A stretch of DNA of 64,000 nucleotides, taken from positions 124,001 through 188,000 of the forward strand of contig NZ_AXVD01000004.1 in the NCBI RefSeq assembly GCF_000482385.1, given 5' to 3'. Within the stretch, counting starts at the first letter, position 1. Each line of letters starts with the position of its first letter. The position numbers and the translations under genes are program-made. The notes under the pieces are model-generated. The model was not told where the DNA came from, searched no databases, and saw only the letters and a program-made list of their open reading frames with translations. Shown piece after piece: positions 30,776 through 41,798 of the stretch. Source of the stretch: Nocardia sp. CNY236 (GTDB lineage Bacteria; Actinomycetota; Actinomycetes; Mycobacteriales; Mycobacteriaceae).

Positions 30776-33700
30776 TGCCTCGTCGCGAGGATCTCGAGCA
30801 CATCCTGGTGATCGGCTCTGGCCCGATCGTCATCGGCCAGGCGTGCGAATTCGACTATTCCGGCACCCAGGCGTGCCGGGTCTTGCGGGCAGAGGGCTTG
30901 CGCGTGTCGCTGGTCAACTCGAACCCCGCCACCATCATGACCGACCCGGAGTTCGCCGACTCGACCTACATCGAGCCGATCACGCCGGAGTTCGTGGAGA
31001 AGGTCATCGAGAAGGAACGTCCTCACGCCATCCTGGCCACGCTCGGCGGCCAGACCGCACTGAACGCTGCGGTCGCGCTGCACGAGCGCGGTGTTCTGGC
31101 GCGGTACGGCGTGGAACTGATCGGCGCGGATTTCGACGCCATCCAGCGCGGCGAGGATCGGCAGAAGTTCAAGGACATCGTGGCCGAGGTGGGTGGGGAG
31201 TGCGCGCGCTCGCGCGTGTGCTCCACCATGGACGAGGTTCGCGAGACCGTCGCCGACCTCGGTTTCCCGGTGGTCGTCCGACCGTCGTTCACCATGGGCG
31301 GTCTCGGTTCCGGCATGGCCTACGACGACGAAGACCTGCTCCGCATCGCCGGGGGCGGGTTGGCGGCCTCACCGACCGCGAACGTGCTGATCGAGGAGTC
31401 GATTCTCGGCTGGAAAGAATACGAACTCGAGCTGATGCGCGACGGGCGCGACAACGTCGTGGTGGTCTGCTCGATCGAAAACGTCGACCCGATGGGCGTA
31501 CACACCGGTGATTCGGTCACCGTCGCCCCGGCGATGACGCTCACCGACCGCGAGTACCAGAAGCTACGCGATCTCGGTATTGCCATCCTGCGCCAGGTCG
31601 GCGTCGACACCGGCGGCTGCAACATCCAGTTCGCGGTGAACCCGCGTGACGGTCGCCTGATCGTCATCGAAATGAACCCGCGCGTCTCACGCTCGTCTGC
31701 GCTGGCTTCCAAAGCAACCGGCTTCCCTATAGCGAAGATCGCCGCCAAGCTTGCCATCGGGTACACACTCGACGAGATCGTCAACGACATCACCAAGGAA
31801 ACGCCGGCGTGCTTCGAGCCGACGCTGGACTACGTCGTGGTCAAGGCGCCACGATTCGCGTTCGAGAAGTTCCCCGGCGCCGATCCGACGTTGACCACCA
31901 CCATGAAATCGGTGGGGGAGGCGATGGCGCTCGGACGCAACTTCGCCGAGGCATTGGGCAAAGCGTTGCGTTCGTTGGAGACCAGGTCGGTCGGGTTCTG
32001 GACGCGTGACGATGGAGAGTGGACCGACCCACAGGCCATCCTCGACGACCTGCGTACTCCGACCGAGGGGCGGATCTATCAGGTCGAGCGCGCGCTGCGG
32101 CACGGGGCGAGTGTCGAGGACGTTGCCGCCGCGTCGGGCATCGACCCGTGGTTCGTCGCCGAAGTGGCAGGCCTGGTGGATTTGCGTCGCGAAATCCTCG
32201 ATGCACCCGTGCTCGACGAGCCACTGCTGCGTCGGGCCAAGCATCACGGACTGTCCGATCGCCAATTGGCCGCGCTGCGCCCCGAGCTGGCGGGAGAGCG
32301 CGGTGTGCGCGCACTGCGGCATCGGCTCGGTGTCCGCCCGGTCTACAAGACTGTCGACACGTGTGCTGCCGAATTCGAGGCCAAGACCCCCTACCACTAC
32401 TCGGCCTACGAGCTCGACCCCGCGGCCGAGTCGGAGGTCGCGCCGCAACGCACGCTGGAGAAGGTGATCATCCTCGGCTCCGGCCCCAATCGGATCGGCC
32501 AAGGCATCGAGTTCGACTACTCGTGTGTGCACGCCGCACAGACCCTGTCGCAAGCCGGCTACGAGACGGTGATGGTCAATTGCAACCCCGAGACCGTTTC
32601 CACCGACTACGACACTGCCGATCGTCTCTACTTCGAGCCGCTCACCTTCGAAGATGTACTCGAGGTCTATCACGCCGAATGTGAGTCCGGCGCCGTCGCC
32701 GGCGTCATCGTCCAATTGGGTGGCCAAACCCCACTCGGGCTCGCGCAGCAGCTGACCGAGGCGGGGGTGCCGGTGGTCGGCACCAGCGCGGCGGCCATCG
32801 ACTTGGCCGAGGACCGAGCCGAGTTCGGTGACGTGCTGGTCGGCGCCGGGCTTCCCGCTCCGAAGTACGGGACGGCCACCACCTTCGCGCAGGCCGAGAA
32901 GATCGCCACGGACATCGGCTATCCGGTGTTGGTGCGACCGTCGTATGTGCTCGGTGGACGCGGTATGGAGATCGTCTACGACGAGAAGTCACTGGCGAGC
33001 TACATCTCGCGGGCGACCGAGCTCAGTCCGGAGCATCCGGTGTTGGTCGACCGGTTCCTGGAGGACGCGATCGAGATCGACGTCGACGCGTTGTGCGACG
33101 GCGACGAGGTATATCTCGGCGGCGTGATGGAACACATCGAAGAGGCGGGGATCCACTCGGGCGACTCCGCGTGCGCGCTGCCGCCGATCACTCTGGGCCG
33201 CAGTGATATCGCGGCAGTGCGTCGTTCCACCGCCGCGTTGGCCGAGGGAATCGGCGTGCGGGGCCTACTGAACGTGCAGTATGCGCTCAAGGACGACGTC
33301 CTGTATGTACTGGAGGCCAATCCGCGGGCCAGTCGTACGGTTCCGTTCGTGTCCAAAGCCACCGCCGTGCCCTTGGCCAAGGCTGCTGCCCGGATCATGC
33401 TCGGCGCCACCATTGCAGAGCTGCGCAAAGAAGGCATGTTGCCGAGCGAGGGCGATGGTGGCCACGTCGCTCTGGAGGCTCCGGTCGCCGTCAAGGAGGC
33501 CGTGCTGCCGTTCCACCGGTTCCGTCGCCCCGATGGCGGTGGGGTGGACTCGTTGTTGTCGCCGGAGATGAAGTCCACCGGTGAGGTGATGGGCATCGAC
33601 GCTGATTTCGGCGCTGCCTTCGCCAAGAGTCAGACTGCAGCGTACGGCTCACTACCGACCGAGGGCACCGTATTCGTATCGATCGCCAACCGGGACAAGC

Positions 33701-34098
33701 GCGCGATGGTCTTCCCGGTGAAACGGCTCCATGATCTGGGTTTCCGGATCCTTGCCACCGACGGAACAGCGGAGATGCTACGCAGAAACGGCATTTCGTG
33801 CGAGCGGGTACGCAAGCACTCCGACCCCGATCACGCGGATGGGACCGACAGTTCGCTGCCCTCGGTTGTGGACCAGATCCGTGACGGTGAAATCGACATG
33901 GTATTCAACACCCCGTACGGCAACTCCGGTCCTCGGGTGGACGGTTATGAGATCCGCAGCGCGGCAGTCGGCGTGAACATTCCATGCATCACCACTGTGC
34001 AGGGCGCTGCGGCGGCGGTTCAGGGCATCGAGGCCAGCATCGACGGCGGAGTCGGCGTGCGCTCTTTGCAGGAGCTTCACTCGGTGTTGCGGGGATGA
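30775..34098 (+). CDS. carB: Carbamoyl-phosphate synthase large subunit
   Basis: An 1107-residue enzyme with two homologous ATP-grasp halves, each opened by a signature: [19 protein letters not shown] near residue 12 and [18 protein letters not shown] near residue 566. Metal-binding motifs follow in each half ([37 protein letters not shown]), and a C-terminal MGS-like allosteric domain ([23 protein letters not shown]) closes it. Normal length, no breaks. It supplies carbamoyl phosphate to PyrB and to arginine synthesis. Confidence 0.98.
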   Translation: MPRREDLEHILVIGSGPIVIGQACEFDYSGTQACRVLRAEGLRVSLVNSNPATIMTDPEFADSTYIEPITPEFVEKVIEKERPHAILATLGGQTALNAAVALHERGVLARYGVELIGADFDAIQRGEDRQKFKDIVAEVGGECARSRVCSTMDEVRETVADLGFPVVVRPSFTMGGLGSGMAYDDEDLLRIAGGGLAASPTANVLIEESILGWKEYELELMRDGRDNVVVVCSIENVDPMGVHTGDSVTVAPAMTLTDREYQKLRDLGIAILRQVGVDTGGCNIQFAVNPRDGRLIVIEMNPRVSRSSALASKATGFPIAKIAAKLAIGYTLDEIVNDITKETPACFEPTLDYVVVKAPRFAFEKFPGADPTLTTTMKSVGEAMALGRNFAEALGKALRSLETRSVGFWTRDDGEWTDPQAILDDLRTPTEGRIYQVERALRHGASVEDVAAASGIDPWFVAEVAGLVDLRREILDAPVLDEPLLRRAKHHGLSDRQLAALRPELAGERGVRALRHRLGVRPVYKTVDTCAAEFEAKTPYHYSAYELDPAAESEVAPQRTLEKVIILGSGPNRIGQGIEFDYSCVHAAQTLSQAGYETVMVNCNPETVSTDYDTADRLYFEPLTFEDVLEVYHAECESGAVAGVIVQLGGQTPLGLAQQLTEAGVPVVGTSAAAIDLAEDRAEFGDVLVGAGLPAPKYGTATTFAQAEKIATDIGYPVLVRPSYVLGGRGMEIVYDEKSLASYISRATELSPEHPVLVDRFLEDAIEIDVDALCDGDEVYLGGVMEHIEEAGIHSGDSACALPPITLGRSDIAAVRRSTAALAEGIGVRGLLNVQYALKDDVLYVLEANPRASRTVPFVSKATAVPLAKAAARIMLGATIAELRKEGMLPSEGDGGHVALEAPVAVKEAVLPFHRFRRPDGGGVDSLLSPEMKSTGEVMGIDADFGAAFAKSQTAAYGSLPTEGTVFVSIANRDKRAMVFPVKRLHDLGFRILATDGTAEMLRRNGISCERVRKHSDPDHADGTDSSLPSVVDQIRDGEIDMVFNTPYGNSGPRVDGYEIRSAAVGVNIPCITTVQGAAAAVQGIEASIDGGVGVRSLQELHSVLRG

Positions 34099-34126
34099 CA
34101 GTCGATGTTGCGGACATGAATGGCCT
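34085..34126 (+). repeat. Imperfect 21-bp duplication at the carB stop
   Basis: TGTTGCGGGGATGA at 34085-34098 recurs as TGTTGCGGACATGA at 34106-34119 (12 of 14 match) with a 21-bp period. The first copy contains the carB stop codon. It looks like a decayed tandem duplication. Confidence 0.6.
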
Positions 34127-34150
34127 TGGTCGCGTAGCGGGGTGTCGGAC

Positions 34151-34987
34151 ATGACGACGTTCGGCAGCCGACTGCGTCGGGCGATGCAACGCCTCGGCCC
34201 GGTCTGCGTCGGCATCGATCCGCACCCGAATTTGGTGCGATCGTGGGGGCTGACCGAGGATGTGGCCGGGCTCGCGCAGTTCGCCGAGATCTGTGTGTCG
34301 GCGTTCGAGGGTCGTGTCGCATTGGTCAAACCCCAGGTCGCCTTTTTCGAGGCCTACGGTTCCGGTGGCATAGCGGTGCTGGAGGACGCGATCGGCGCCC
34401 TGCGTGCCTCGGGGACCCTGGTAGTCGCTGATGCCAAGCGTGGCGACATCGGGTCCACCATGGACGCCTATGCGCACACCTGGCTGGCCGACGGTCCGCT
34501 CGGTTCGGACGCGGTGACGGTCTCGCCGTACCTGGGATTCGGGTCGTTGGCACCGGCCCTGACACGCGCACGGGTCAACGATCGCGGCGTCTTCGTGCTC
34601 GCAGCCACGTCGAATCCCGAAGGGCGACAGGTGCAGCACGCCGCTGCTTCCGATGGGCGTACGGTCGCGCAGATGATGGTCGACGAGGTTGCGGCGTGTA
34701 ATCGGGCGACCGAGCACGACAGCGAGTTCGGTTCGGTGGGCGTGGTGGTGGGCGCCACGCTGACCCAGGCGCCGGACCTGTCCGCACTCGGCGGTCCGAT
34801 CCTCATGCCCGGTGTCGGCGCTCAAGGCGGTGGTCCCGATACGATCCGTGGCCTGCTCCCGGAGTCGATGCTGGCCTCGGCGGTGCCGACCGTTTCGCGG
34901 GAGGTCCTGCAGGTGGGTCCCGGTGTACCGGCGCTGCGGGCCATGGTGCGCGAACTCCAGGACGGCTTCGCGTTTCTCCAGAACTGA
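34151..34987 (+). CDS. pyrF: Orotidine 5'-phosphate decarboxylase, type 2
   Basis: A 278-residue TIM-barrel enzyme making [17 protein letters not shown] opens the fold, [13 protein letters not shown] follows, [13 protein letters not shown] holds the catalytic Asp-Lys-Asp set, and PGVGAQGG is the phosphate loop. The length and motif spelling are those of the actinobacterial/type 2 family. ATG 34151 is preferred: a GCGGGG element stands about 9 nt upstream, whereas GTG 34142 sits too close to it. The operon appears to end here, without a convincing hairpin. Confidence 0.95.
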   Translation: MTTFGSRLRRAMQRLGPVCVGIDPHPNLVRSWGLTEDVAGLAQFAEICVSAFEGRVALVKPQVAFFEAYGSGGIAVLEDAIGALRASGTLVVADAKRGDIGSTMDAYAHTWLADGPLGSDAVTVSPYLGFGSLAPALTRARVNDRGVFVLAATSNPEGRQVQHAAASDGRTVAQMMVDEVAACNRATEHDSEFGSVGVVVGATLTQAPDLSALGGPILMPGVGAQGGGPDTIRGLLPESMLASAVPTVSREVLQVGPGVPALRAMVRELQDGFAFLQN

Positions 34988-35011
34988 CTGGCGTTTCTCC
35001 AGAACTGACCG
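34970..35011 (+). repeat. 21-bp tandem duplication at the pyrF stop
   Basis: Units 34970-34990 and 34991-35011 both begin GCGTTTCTCCAGAACTGAC and differ only near the last two bases. The first unit encodes the final AFLQN residues and the stop, so the stop region is copied immediately downstream. Confidence 0.92.
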
Positions 35012-35411
35012 CCGAGGCCCGACCGTCGGCCGCGGCGTTCGACGATCCGCTGCCCGTATGTGCAAATGTGCGTGCAGACGTGGTCCGTATCAGCCTCTGA
35101 TCGCGCGTGTGCGCCGGTTTCGGCGGTGGCTGGTCATCGGGGGATCAACGGCGAAGCTCTCGAGCGCACACAGGCGTTCTACGGTCGCACCGACGGTGGG
35201 CCCGGATGAGGTCCGACACGCGCGTGATGCGGGCGACACGCGGAAAAATCCGAGAAAGTTCCTGGTAGGGCAGCTGCGGCCCGTCCGCCGTGGTGTGTTG
35301 TGGCCCGGCGGCTGTTCCGCGACTACTCGATTTGTCGATAACCCCTGGTGACGGGGTGTTTCGGCGATTCGCCACGACGCGGCGCTCCGTCGCGCCGCTG
35401 GGACCCGTCTT

Positions 35412-35427
35412 GGGGCGCTCACGCCCC
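35412..35427. repeat. Inverted repeat GGGGCG-CTCA-CGCCCC
   Basis: A perfect 6-bp stem with a 4-nt loop in the pyrF-mihF gap, with no T-run after it. It could be a weak terminator or a protein site; position alone does not decide. Confidence 0.4.
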
Positions 35428-35503
35428 GACCGCTTGCGGAATCATGCGCTGACCTGGGGGGTGGGTTCGCAATCGACGCACGGCGTGGGTACGGTCGCTG
35501 AGA

Positions 35504-35521
35504 CTGCCGGGTTACCGGCAG
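35504..35521 (+). promoter_or_regulatory. Hairpin in the probable 5' leader of mihF
   Basis: CTGCCGG-GTTA-CCGGCAG is a perfect 7-bp stem with a 4-nt loop, 34 nt before GTG 35556 and just after a candidate -10 (TACGGT 35490-35495). If that promoter is used, the hairpin would form the 5' end of the transcript and could stabilise it. The Shine-Dalgarno GGAGGA is free. Confidence 0.45.
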
Positions 35522-35555
35522 CAGTTGATGCACTGAACGATGAGACGGAGGAACC

Positions 35556-35876
35556 GTGGCCCTTCCCCAGCTGACTGACGAGCAGCGCGCCGCTGCTTTG
35601 GAGAAGGCGGCTGCCGCTCGCCGCGCTCGGGCGGAGCTCAAGGAGCGCCTGAAGCGTGGCGGCACCAATCTGAAGCAGGTCCTCACCGACGCCGAAACCG
35701 ACGAGATTCTCGGCAAGATGAAGGTGTCGGCGCTGCTGGAGGCCCTGCCGAAGGTGGGCAAGGTCAAGGCAGCGGAAATCATGAGCGAGTTGGAGATCGC
35801 CCCGACCCGTCGGTTGCGCGGGCTCGGCGATCGGCAGCGCAAGGCGCTGTTGGCCCGGTTCGATTTCGACGCCTGA
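35556..35876 (+). CDS. mihF: Actinobacterial integration host factor MihF
   Basis: A 106-residue nucleoid-associated protein. [35 protein letters not shown] is the typical N-terminal helix; [36 protein letters not shown] is a helix-two-turn-helix that binds DNA. It is not related to enterobacterial IHF; in mycobacteria it is essential and needed for phage L5 integration. GTG 35556 follows GACGGAGGAACC. gmk starts 9 bp downstream. Confidence 0.97.
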   Translation: MALPQLTDEQRAAALEKAAAARRARAELKERLKRGGTNLKQVLTDAETDEILGKMKVSALLEALPKVGKVKAAEIMSELEIAPTRRLRGLGDRQRKALLARFDFDA

Positions 35877-35884
35877 CGACAGCG

Positions 35885-36469
35885 GTGGTCGAACACACGC
35901 AGAAGGGTCGACTGGTTGTGCTGGTCGGCCCCTCGGCCGTGGGTAAGTCCACGGTGGTCCGCTGCGTCCGCGAGCGACTGCCCGAGTTGGTTTTCAGCGT
36001 GTCGGCAACGACGCGGGATCCGCGACCCGGGGAAGTCGACGGCCTGGACTATCGTTTCGTCACCCGCGCGCAGTTCGACGCGATGATCGCGGCGGGTGAG
36101 CTTCTCGAATGGGCGGAAATCCACGGGGGCCTGCAGCGTTCGGGTACTCCCGCCGGCCCGGTGCGCGCTGCGCTGTCCGAAGGTCTTCCGGTGCTGGTCG
36201 AAGTGGATCTCGAAGGCGCGCGCTCGGTGCGACGCGCGATCCCGGACGCGATTTTGGTGTTCCTCGCCCCGCCGAGTTGGGACGAATTGGTGGCACGATT
36301 GCGTACTCGCGGTACCGAGTCGGCCGAAGCCATCGAGCGCCGGTTGGAGACTGCCAGAACCGAGCTGGCCGCTTGTGACGAGTTCGACATCGTCATTGTG
36401 AACGACGAGGTGACCAGCGCCTGCGAGCAGTTGGTATCGTTGTTTGTTAGCACAAATTCGAGTTCGTGA
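35885..36469 (+). CDS. gmk: Guanylate kinase
   Basis: A 194-residue kinase converting GMP to GDP. Walker A reads [36 protein letters not shown] is the GMP-binding signature, and [13 protein letters not shown] plus [13 protein letters not shown] are the later motifs. GTG 35885 leaves a short spacer after mihF. The order mihF-gmk-rpoZ-coaBC-metK is conserved across mycobacteria. Confidence 0.97.
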   Translation: MVEHTQKGRLVVLVGPSAVGKSTVVRCVRERLPELVFSVSATTRDPRPGEVDGLDYRFVTRAQFDAMIAAGELLEWAEIHGGLQRSGTPAGPVRAALSEGLPVLVEVDLEGARSVRRAIPDAILVFLAPPSWDELVARLRTRGTESAEAIERRLETARTELAACDEFDIVIVNDEVTSACEQLVSLFVSTNSSS

Positions 36470-36573
36470 CCCTACGTGTGCATGAGTGATCAGGGCCCGT
36501 GAAGGCAGGTTGCACGATCATGTGTGCGGGGTCCCTCGCTCATGCGCCATCCGATACTGCAGGAGTGCCCCTA

Positions 36574-36855
36574 GTGAGCAGCATGGACACCAAGAACGCG
36601 CCCGCCTATGACACCCCGGTCGGCCTCACAAACCCGCCGATCGACGAACTGCTCGAGCGCACCTCGTCCAAATACGCCCTGGTCATCTACTCGGCCAAGC
36701 GCGCCCGTCAGATCAACGACTACTACAACCAGCTCGGTGACGGCATCCTCGAATACGTCGGGCCGCTGGTCGAGCCGGGCCTGCAGGAGAAGCCGTTGTC
36801 GGTAGCGTTGCGCGAGATCCACGCCGACCTACTCGAGCATTCCGAAGGCGAGTGA
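36574..36855 (+). CDS. rpoZ: RNA polymerase omega subunit
   Basis: A 93-residue protein. [32 protein letters not shown] is the omega signature, and [35 protein letters not shown] is the actinobacterial C-terminus. Omega helps assemble the beta-prime subunit. GTG 36574 is chosen because GGAG stands about 8-9 nt upstream; the frame is open to 36499, but that part resembles no omega. The protein is slightly shorter at the N-terminus than the mycobacterial one. Confidence 0.94.
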   Translation: MSSMDTKNAPAYDTPVGLTNPPIDELLERTSSKYALVIYSAKRARQINDYYNQLGDGILEYVGPLVEPGLQEKPLSVALREIHADLLEHSEGE

Positions 36856-36898
36856 AGCGACCCGGATTCGCCGTGACTACGACCATGCCGGAGGCACA

Positions 36899-38122
36899 GT
36901 GACCACTCGGATCGTCGTCGGTGTGGGCGGCGGGATCGCGGCCTACAAGGCGTGTTCGTTGATCCGGCGCTTCACCGAGACCGGACATGACGTTCGGGTG
37001 ATCCCGACCGAGTCGGCATTGCGGTTCGTCGGCACCGCGACCTTCGAAGCACTGTCCGGGAACCCGGTCCACACCGGCGTCTTTGCCGATGTGCCCGAGG
37101 TTCCGCACGTGCGGCTGGGGCAGGAGGCGGACTTGGTGGTCATTGCGCCGGCGACGGCCGACCTCATGGCGCGTGCCGCGGCCGGCCGGGCCGACGATCT
37201 GCTCACTGCCACATTGCTGACGGCCCGATGCCCGATTCTGTTCGCCCCGGCGATGCACACCGAGATGTGGGAGCATCCGGCAACCGTGCGTAATGTCGCC
37301 ACGCTGAGAGCTCTGGGCGCGATCGTGATGGAGCCGGCTGCGGGTCGGCTGACCGGCGCCGATACCGGTCCCGGACGGCTGCCCGAGCCCGAGGAGATCT
37401 TCGGGCTCGCATCGTTGCTGCTCGAACGCGCCGATGCGATCCCACGCGATCTGGCTGGCCGTAGAATCGTGGTGACCGCAGGTGGGACCAGAGAACCTCT
37501 CGATCCGGTGCGGTTTCTCGGTAACCGCAGTTCCGGTAAGCAAGGGTACGCGCTCGCGCGGGTCGCGGCCCAACGCGGCGCCCAGGTCACGCTGATCGCT
37601 GGCAACACGATCGAGATGGCCGCTCCCGCTGCCGTCGACTTGATGCACATCACTACTGCAGAACAGTTGAAGACCGCTGTGGACAAGCACGCGGTCGGTG
37701 CCGACGCGGTGATCATGGCGGCCGCTGTCGCCGATTTCCGGCCGACCAATGTGGCCACGGCAAAGATCAAGAAGGGCGCTGGCGAGCCCGACGTGATCGG
37801 GCTGACCAAGACCGACGACATCCTCGCCGGGTTGGTCCAGGCGCGGCGCGATGGTCAGCTGCAGGGCACCGCTATCGTCGGCTTCGCTGCCGAGACCGGC
37901 GACGAACACGGCGACGTTCTGACCCACGCACGAGCCAAGCTCGACCGTAAGGGCTGCGATCTCTTGGTGGTCAATGCGGTGGGTGAGGGTAAGGCGTTCG
38001 AAGTGGACACCAACGATGGCTGGCTGCTCGGATCGGACGGCACCGTGCAGGCGCTGGATCATGGCTCGAAAGCATTGCTGGCAAGTCGGGTGCTGGATGC
38101 GTTGAGTGCGTTGTTGGGTTGA
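36899..38122 (+). CDS. coaBC: Bifunctional phosphopantothenoylcysteine decarboxylase/synthase
   Basis: A 407-residue coenzyme A enzyme. The N-terminal CoaC flavoprotein (VVGVGGGIAAYKACSLIRRF, catalytic His in VPHVRLGQEADL, and PAMHTEMW) has His where many species have PAMNxxMW. The C-terminal CoaB half has VTAGGTREPLDPVRFLGNRSSGKQG and the AKIKKG motif. GTG 36899 opens the frame 43 bp after rpoZ. The stop codon lies inside a 17-bp tandem duplication. Confidence 0.96.
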   Translation: MTTRIVVGVGGGIAAYKACSLIRRFTETGHDVRVIPTESALRFVGTATFEALSGNPVHTGVFADVPEVPHVRLGQEADLVVIAPATADLMARAAAGRADDLLTATLLTARCPILFAPAMHTEMWEHPATVRNVATLRALGAIVMEPAAGRLTGADTGPGRLPEPEEIFGLASLLLERADAIPRDLAGRRIVVTAGGTREPLDPVRFLGNRSSGKQGYALARVAAQRGAQVTLIAGNTIEMAAPAAVDLMHITTAEQLKTAVDKHAVGADAVIMAAAVADFRPTNVATAKIKKGAGEPDVIGLTKTDDILAGLVQARRDGQLQGTAIVGFAAETGDEHGDVLTHARAKLDRKGCDLLVVNAVGEGKAFEVDTNDGWLLGSDGTVQALDHGSKALLASRVLDALSALLG

Positions 38123-38140
38123 GTGCGTTGTCGGGTTGAG
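38101..38140 (+). repeat. 17-bp tandem duplication at the coaBC stop
   Basis: GTTGAGTGCGTTGTTGG (38101-38117) is followed directly by GTTGAGTGCGTTGTCGG (38118-38134), one mismatch, and by a partial third copy GTTGAG. The coaBC stop (38120-38122) falls at the start of the second unit; 17 is not a multiple of three. Confidence 0.92.
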
Positions 38141-38293
38141 CCTGCGGTGCGTCGCCGATTAGGCGGGCCGCACGCTGTCGCTGGAACTGCCAGCCGATGG
38201 GTCGATGGCGCCACCATCGAAAGTCGAGCTCGCGTGGCGGTGCCAGGGACTCGGCTACGGTCGGCGCGGTTCGCTGTGTCGACGGTTAGGGAA

Positions 38294-38299
38294 TAGTGT
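38294..38299 (+). promoter_or_regulatory. Candidate -10 hexamer of metK
   Basis: TAGTGT about 84 nt upstream of GTG 38383 would give a ~75-nt leader. The same hexamer stands upstream of gap. The rest of the 260-bp coaBC-metK gap shows no gene. The leader does not match the SAM riboswitch classes I know, though a 5-bp stem (TCGGC/GCCGA) is possible near 38330-38355. Confidence 0.35.
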
Positions 38300-38382
38300 G
38301 AAATAGGTGGGTTGCGCGGTAGCGGCTCGGCGTTACTGGCGCAAGCCGATACGAGTAACCCGTTGAGGGAGAGGGAAGAACT

Positions 38383-39594
38383 GTGCGCACTTCCGGCAGC
38401 CGGCTTTTCACCAGTGAGTCCGTGACCGAAGGACATCCGGACAAGATCTGCGATGCCATCAGCGATTCCATCCTCGACGCCCTGTTGGCGGAAGATCCGC
38501 ACAGTCGGGTTGCGGTGGAAACCCTCGTCACCACCGGCCAGGTCCATGTCGCCGGCGAGGTCACCACCTCGGCCTATGCCGACATACCACGCATCGTGCG
38601 GGAGAAGGTCCTGGAAATCGGATACGACTCGTCGGCAAAGGGTTTCGACGGCAATTCGTGCGGCGTGAACATTGCCATCGGTGCACAGTCGCCGGACATC
38701 GCCCAGGGCGTGGACACCTCACACGAGGCGCGCGTCGGCGGGTCCGACGACGAGATCGAAAAGCAAGGCGCCGGTGACCAAGGTTTGATGTTCGGCTATG
38801 CCACCACCGACACCCGCGAGCTGATGCCACTGCCGATCGCGCTCGCGCATCGGCTGTCGCGTCGGCTGACCGAGGTGCGCAAGTCGGGAGTGTTGCCCTA
38901 TCTGCGTCCCGACGGCAAGACCCAGGTCACCATCGAGTACGACCGTGACCGCCCGGTGCGCCTCGATACCGTTGTCCTGTCCACGCAGCACGCCGCAGAT
39001 ATCGACCTGGACAATCTGCTCGCTCCGGATATCCGCGAAAAAGTCGTCGACGTGGTGCTGGCGGACCTGGAAGTTCCCAGTCTGGACACCTCGGAAGTCC
39101 GGTTGCTGGTCAACCCGACCGGCAAATTCGTTCTCGGCGGTCCGATGGGCGATGCCGGTCTGACCGGCCGCAAGGTGATCGTCGACACCTACGGCGGTAT
39201 GGCCCGTCACGGCGGCGGCGCCTTCTCCGGCAAGGACCCGTCGAAGGTGGATCGTTCGGCCGCCTATGCCATGCGGTGGGTCGCGAAGAATGTGGTCGCG
39301 GCCGAACTGGCCGAGCGGGTCGAGGTCCAGGTGGCCTATGCCATCGGAAAGGCGGCCCCGGTCGGCTTGTTCGTCGAGACCTTCGGTACCGAGCGAGTGG
39401 ATCCGGCACGTATCTCGGCCGCGATCGCAGAGGTGTTCGACCTGCGCCCCGGTGCGATCATTCGCGACCTCGACCTGCTGCGTCCGATATATGCACCGAC
39501 TGCAGCATACGGTCATTTCGGGCGTACCGACCTCGACCTGCCGTGGGAGCGTACCGATCGTGCGGACAAGCTGCGCGCCGCAATCGGCCTCTGA
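38383..39594 (+). CDS. metK: S-adenosylmethionine synthetase
   Basis: A 403-residue enzyme making SAM from methionine and [44 protein letters not shown], and [23 protein letters not shown] are the family signatures. Normal length. GTG 38383 follows GAGGGAGAGGGAAGAACT (purine-rich Shine-Dalgarno). priA starts 15 bp downstream. Confidence 0.98.
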   Translation: MRTSGSRLFTSESVTEGHPDKICDAISDSILDALLAEDPHSRVAVETLVTTGQVHVAGEVTTSAYADIPRIVREKVLEIGYDSSAKGFDGNSCGVNIAIGAQSPDIAQGVDTSHEARVGGSDDEIEKQGAGDQGLMFGYATTDTRELMPLPIALAHRLSRRLTEVRKSGVLPYLRPDGKTQVTIEYDRDRPVRLDTVVLSTQHAADIDLDNLLAPDIREKVVDVVLADLEVPSLDTSEVRLLVNPTGKFVLGGPMGDAGLTGRKVIVDTYGGMARHGGGAFSGKDPSKVDRSAAYAMRWVAKNVVAAELAERVEVQVAYAIGKAAPVGLFVETFGTERVDPARISAAIAEVFDLRPGAIIRDLDLLRPIYAPTAAYGHFGRTDLDLPWERTDRADKLRAAIGL

Positions 39595-39609
39595 CTCGAT
39601 CGCGGCGGA

Positions 39610-41721
39610 GTGACCGAACCCGCGGCGGCCAGTCCCGCCCCCACCCCGCCGGACCATCCGGCCGCGGGCTCGACAGCTGTTGAACGTCCGGTTGCACGCG
39701 TGCTTCCATTGCTGTCCCCGGCACACCTCGACCGGGATTTCGACTACGCGGTGCCGGCCGAGTGGGACGAGCTGGCTCAGCCCGGAGTGCGCGTGCGGGT
39801 GCGTTTCGCGGGTCGCCTGGTCGATGGCTATCTCCTCGAACGGCTTGCGCGTAGCGACCACCACGGCACGTTGGTCGCATTGGAGCGCGTCGTGTCGGGC
39901 GAGCAGGTGCTGACGCCGGACATCCTCGAACTGGCGGCCATGGTTGCCGGGCGGTACGCAGGTACCCGTGCCGATGTGTTACGCCTGGCCATCCCGCCCC
40001 GACATGCCCGCACCGAGTCTCGCGTGTCCGGGAAGTCGGCGCCCAGGGGTACCGGGCGTGGATCGGTTCGTCGGTCGACACCGCCAGACGAGGTGAATTT
40101 CGGCGCGTGGGAGCGCTACGTGCACGGCAGCGCGCTCATCCGCGCGCTCGCGCTGGGTAGAGGTGCTCGGGCCGCATGGCAAGCTCTACCGGACGAGGAC
40201 TGGCCGCAGCGGCTGGCCGAACTTGCGGCCGTCACGGCTCGGGAGGGACGCGGCGCGATCATCATGGTTCCGGACCAGCGGGACCTCGACCGGGTGTTGG
40301 CCGAATGCGTTCGGCTGATGGGTGATTCGGTCGTTGGCCTCAGCGCCAATCTCGGTCCCGCGGCCAGGTACCGGCGGTGGCTTGCGGTGCTGCGTGGGTC
40401 GGCGCGGGTGGTCGTCGGTACGCGCAGCGCAGTTTTCGCGCCTGTGGCGAATCTCGGACTGATCACCCTCTGGGACGATGGCGACGACAGTTACGCCGAA
40501 CCGCGCGCGCCCTACCCGCATGCGCGAGACGTTGCGCTGTTGCGGGCACATGAGCTCGGGGCGGCGTTTGTGGCAGCGGGTTTCGCACGGACAGCAGAAG
40601 TTCAGGCGCTGGTGGATTCCGGGTGGGCGCACGATCTGGTAGCCGACCGCGTCGTGCTCCGTCGGGCCGTGCCCAGGATCAGCGCCCCCGGCGACAGCGA
40701 TATCGCGCTCGAACGTGACCCGGTCGCGCGCGCGGTCCGGATTCCTGGGGTTGCATTCGCTGCAGCCCGAGCCGCACTGCAGGATGGAGTCCCGGTCTTG
40801 GTGCAGGTTCCACGCCGCGGCTACATCCCCGCACTGGCCTGTGCCCGATGCCGCACGCCCGCACGGTGCCGGCATTGCCACGGGCCGCTGGCGGTGTCGA
40901 CGGCGCGTGAATCGGCTTCCGAAGCCGACGCACGGTCGGCCACCGCAGAATCTCGGAGTCCGACATGTCGGTGGTGCGGTGTCACCGAGACCAGGTTCAG
41001 CTGCTCCGCCTGCGGGTCGCGCGCGTTGCGAGCCATGGTGATCGGTGCTGCGCGCACGGCCGAAGAACTGGGTCGTGCGTTTGCGAACGTGCCGATCCGT
41101 GCGTCCAGTGGTGGTGCGGTGCTCGACAGTGTCGATCCGGGACCCCAGGTGGTTGTCGCGACGGTGGGCGCCGAACCGGTGGTCGCGGGTGGATACGGTG
41201 TCGCGCTGTTGCTCGATGGTTGGGCATTGCTCGGTCGTGCGGACCTGCGGGCCGCAGAAGACGCGCTACGCCGCTGGATGGCGGCCGCCGCGCTGGTCCG
41301 GACACGCGGGCAGGTCGTCGTCGTGGCCGAGCCGTCGCTTCCGACTGTGCAAGCGCTGGTCCGTTGGGATCCGGTGGGTGCCGCGCGCGCCGAGGTCGCC
41401 GCGCGCGCGGAGGTGGGGTTTCCACCCGCGGTGCGTCTGGCCGCGATCGATGGCCCGGCCGAAGCCATCGCCGAATTGCTCGCCGCGGCGGACCTTCCCG
41501 GCGCCGTCGACAGGCTCGGCCCGGTGCCATTGCCGGACAGCGCGCGCAGGCCCTTCTCTTCCGGTGATTCGCCCGTTGTGGTCGAACGCATGCTCTTACG
41601 GGTCGGGCGCGGCAAAGGTTCGGCTCTGTCACACGCTCTGCGTGCTGCTCGCGCGGTACGCAGTACCCACCGTTCCGATGCTCCGCTGCGTGTCCAGATC
41701 GACCCGATCGATATCGGCTAG
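39610..41721 (+). CDS. priA: PriA-like primosomal protein N' with degenerate helicase motifs
   Basis: A 703-residue protein. The N-terminal 3'-DNA-binding domain ([23 protein letters not shown]) is normal. The Walker A site is replaced ([19 protein letters not shown] lacks GxGKT), and the DEAH-type box reads WDDGDDSY. The zinc module is kept: [20 protein letters not shown] and CSACG provide eight Cys. Loss of ATPase motifs is typical of actinobacterial PriA homologues, so it probably acts as a structural replication-restart factor without helicase activity. GTG 39610. Confidence 0.92.
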   Translation: MTEPAAASPAPTPPDHPAAGSTAVERPVARVLPLLSPAHLDRDFDYAVPAEWDELAQPGVRVRVRFAGRLVDGYLLERLARSDHHGTLVALERVVSGEQVLTPDILELAAMVAGRYAGTRADVLRLAIPPRHARTESRVSGKSAPRGTGRGSVRRSTPPDEVNFGAWERYVHGSALIRALALGRGARAAWQALPDEDWPQRLAELAAVTAREGRGAIIMVPDQRDLDRVLAECVRLMGDSVVGLSANLGPAARYRRWLAVLRGSARVVVGTRSAVFAPVANLGLITLWDDGDDSYAEPRAPYPHARDVALLRAHELGAAFVAAGFARTAEVQALVDSGWAHDLVADRVVLRRAVPRISAPGDSDIALERDPVARAVRIPGVAFAAARAALQDGVPVLVQVPRRGYIPALACARCRTPARCRHCHGPLAVSTARESASEADARSATAESRSPTCRWCGVTETRFSCSACGSRALRAMVIGAARTAEELGRAFANVPIRASSGGAVLDSVDPGPQVVVATVGAEPVVAGGYGVALLLDGWALLGRADLRAAEDALRRWMAAAALVRTRGQVVVVAEPSLPTVQALVRWDPVGAARAEVAARAEVGFPPAVRLAAIDGPAEAIAELLAAADLPGAVDRLGPVPLPDSARRPFSSGDSPVVVERMLLRVGRGKGSALSHALRAARAVRSTHRSDAPLRVQIDPIDIG

Positions 41722-41798
41722 CCGACTCCGCGGCTGTGAACAGTGCAATTCGTCGAATGCTTTCAGGATTCGGCGTCTGTAGGCCAGACTATGGTGCT

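Larger units (their letters stand above)
34988..35555. other. 568-bp non-coding gap between pyrF and mihF
   Basis: No gene with credible codon use or homology is seen on either strand. The stretch holds the second copy of the pyrF-end duplication, a GGGGCG-CTCA-CGCCCC inverted repeat at 35412-35427, a candidate -10 (TACGGT 35490-35495), and a hairpin just upstream of mihF. In M. tuberculosis two PE/PPE genes lie between pyrF and mihF; no such genes are present here. Confidence 0.7.

Noticed and set aside
35030..35351. Small protein gene in the pyrF-mihF gap
   Set aside because: Short frames here have no ribosome binding site, odd composition and no recognisable motif.
38123..38382. SAM riboswitch upstream of metK
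   Set aside because: The leader lacks the conserved core of the SAM classes I know; only short, weak stems are seen.
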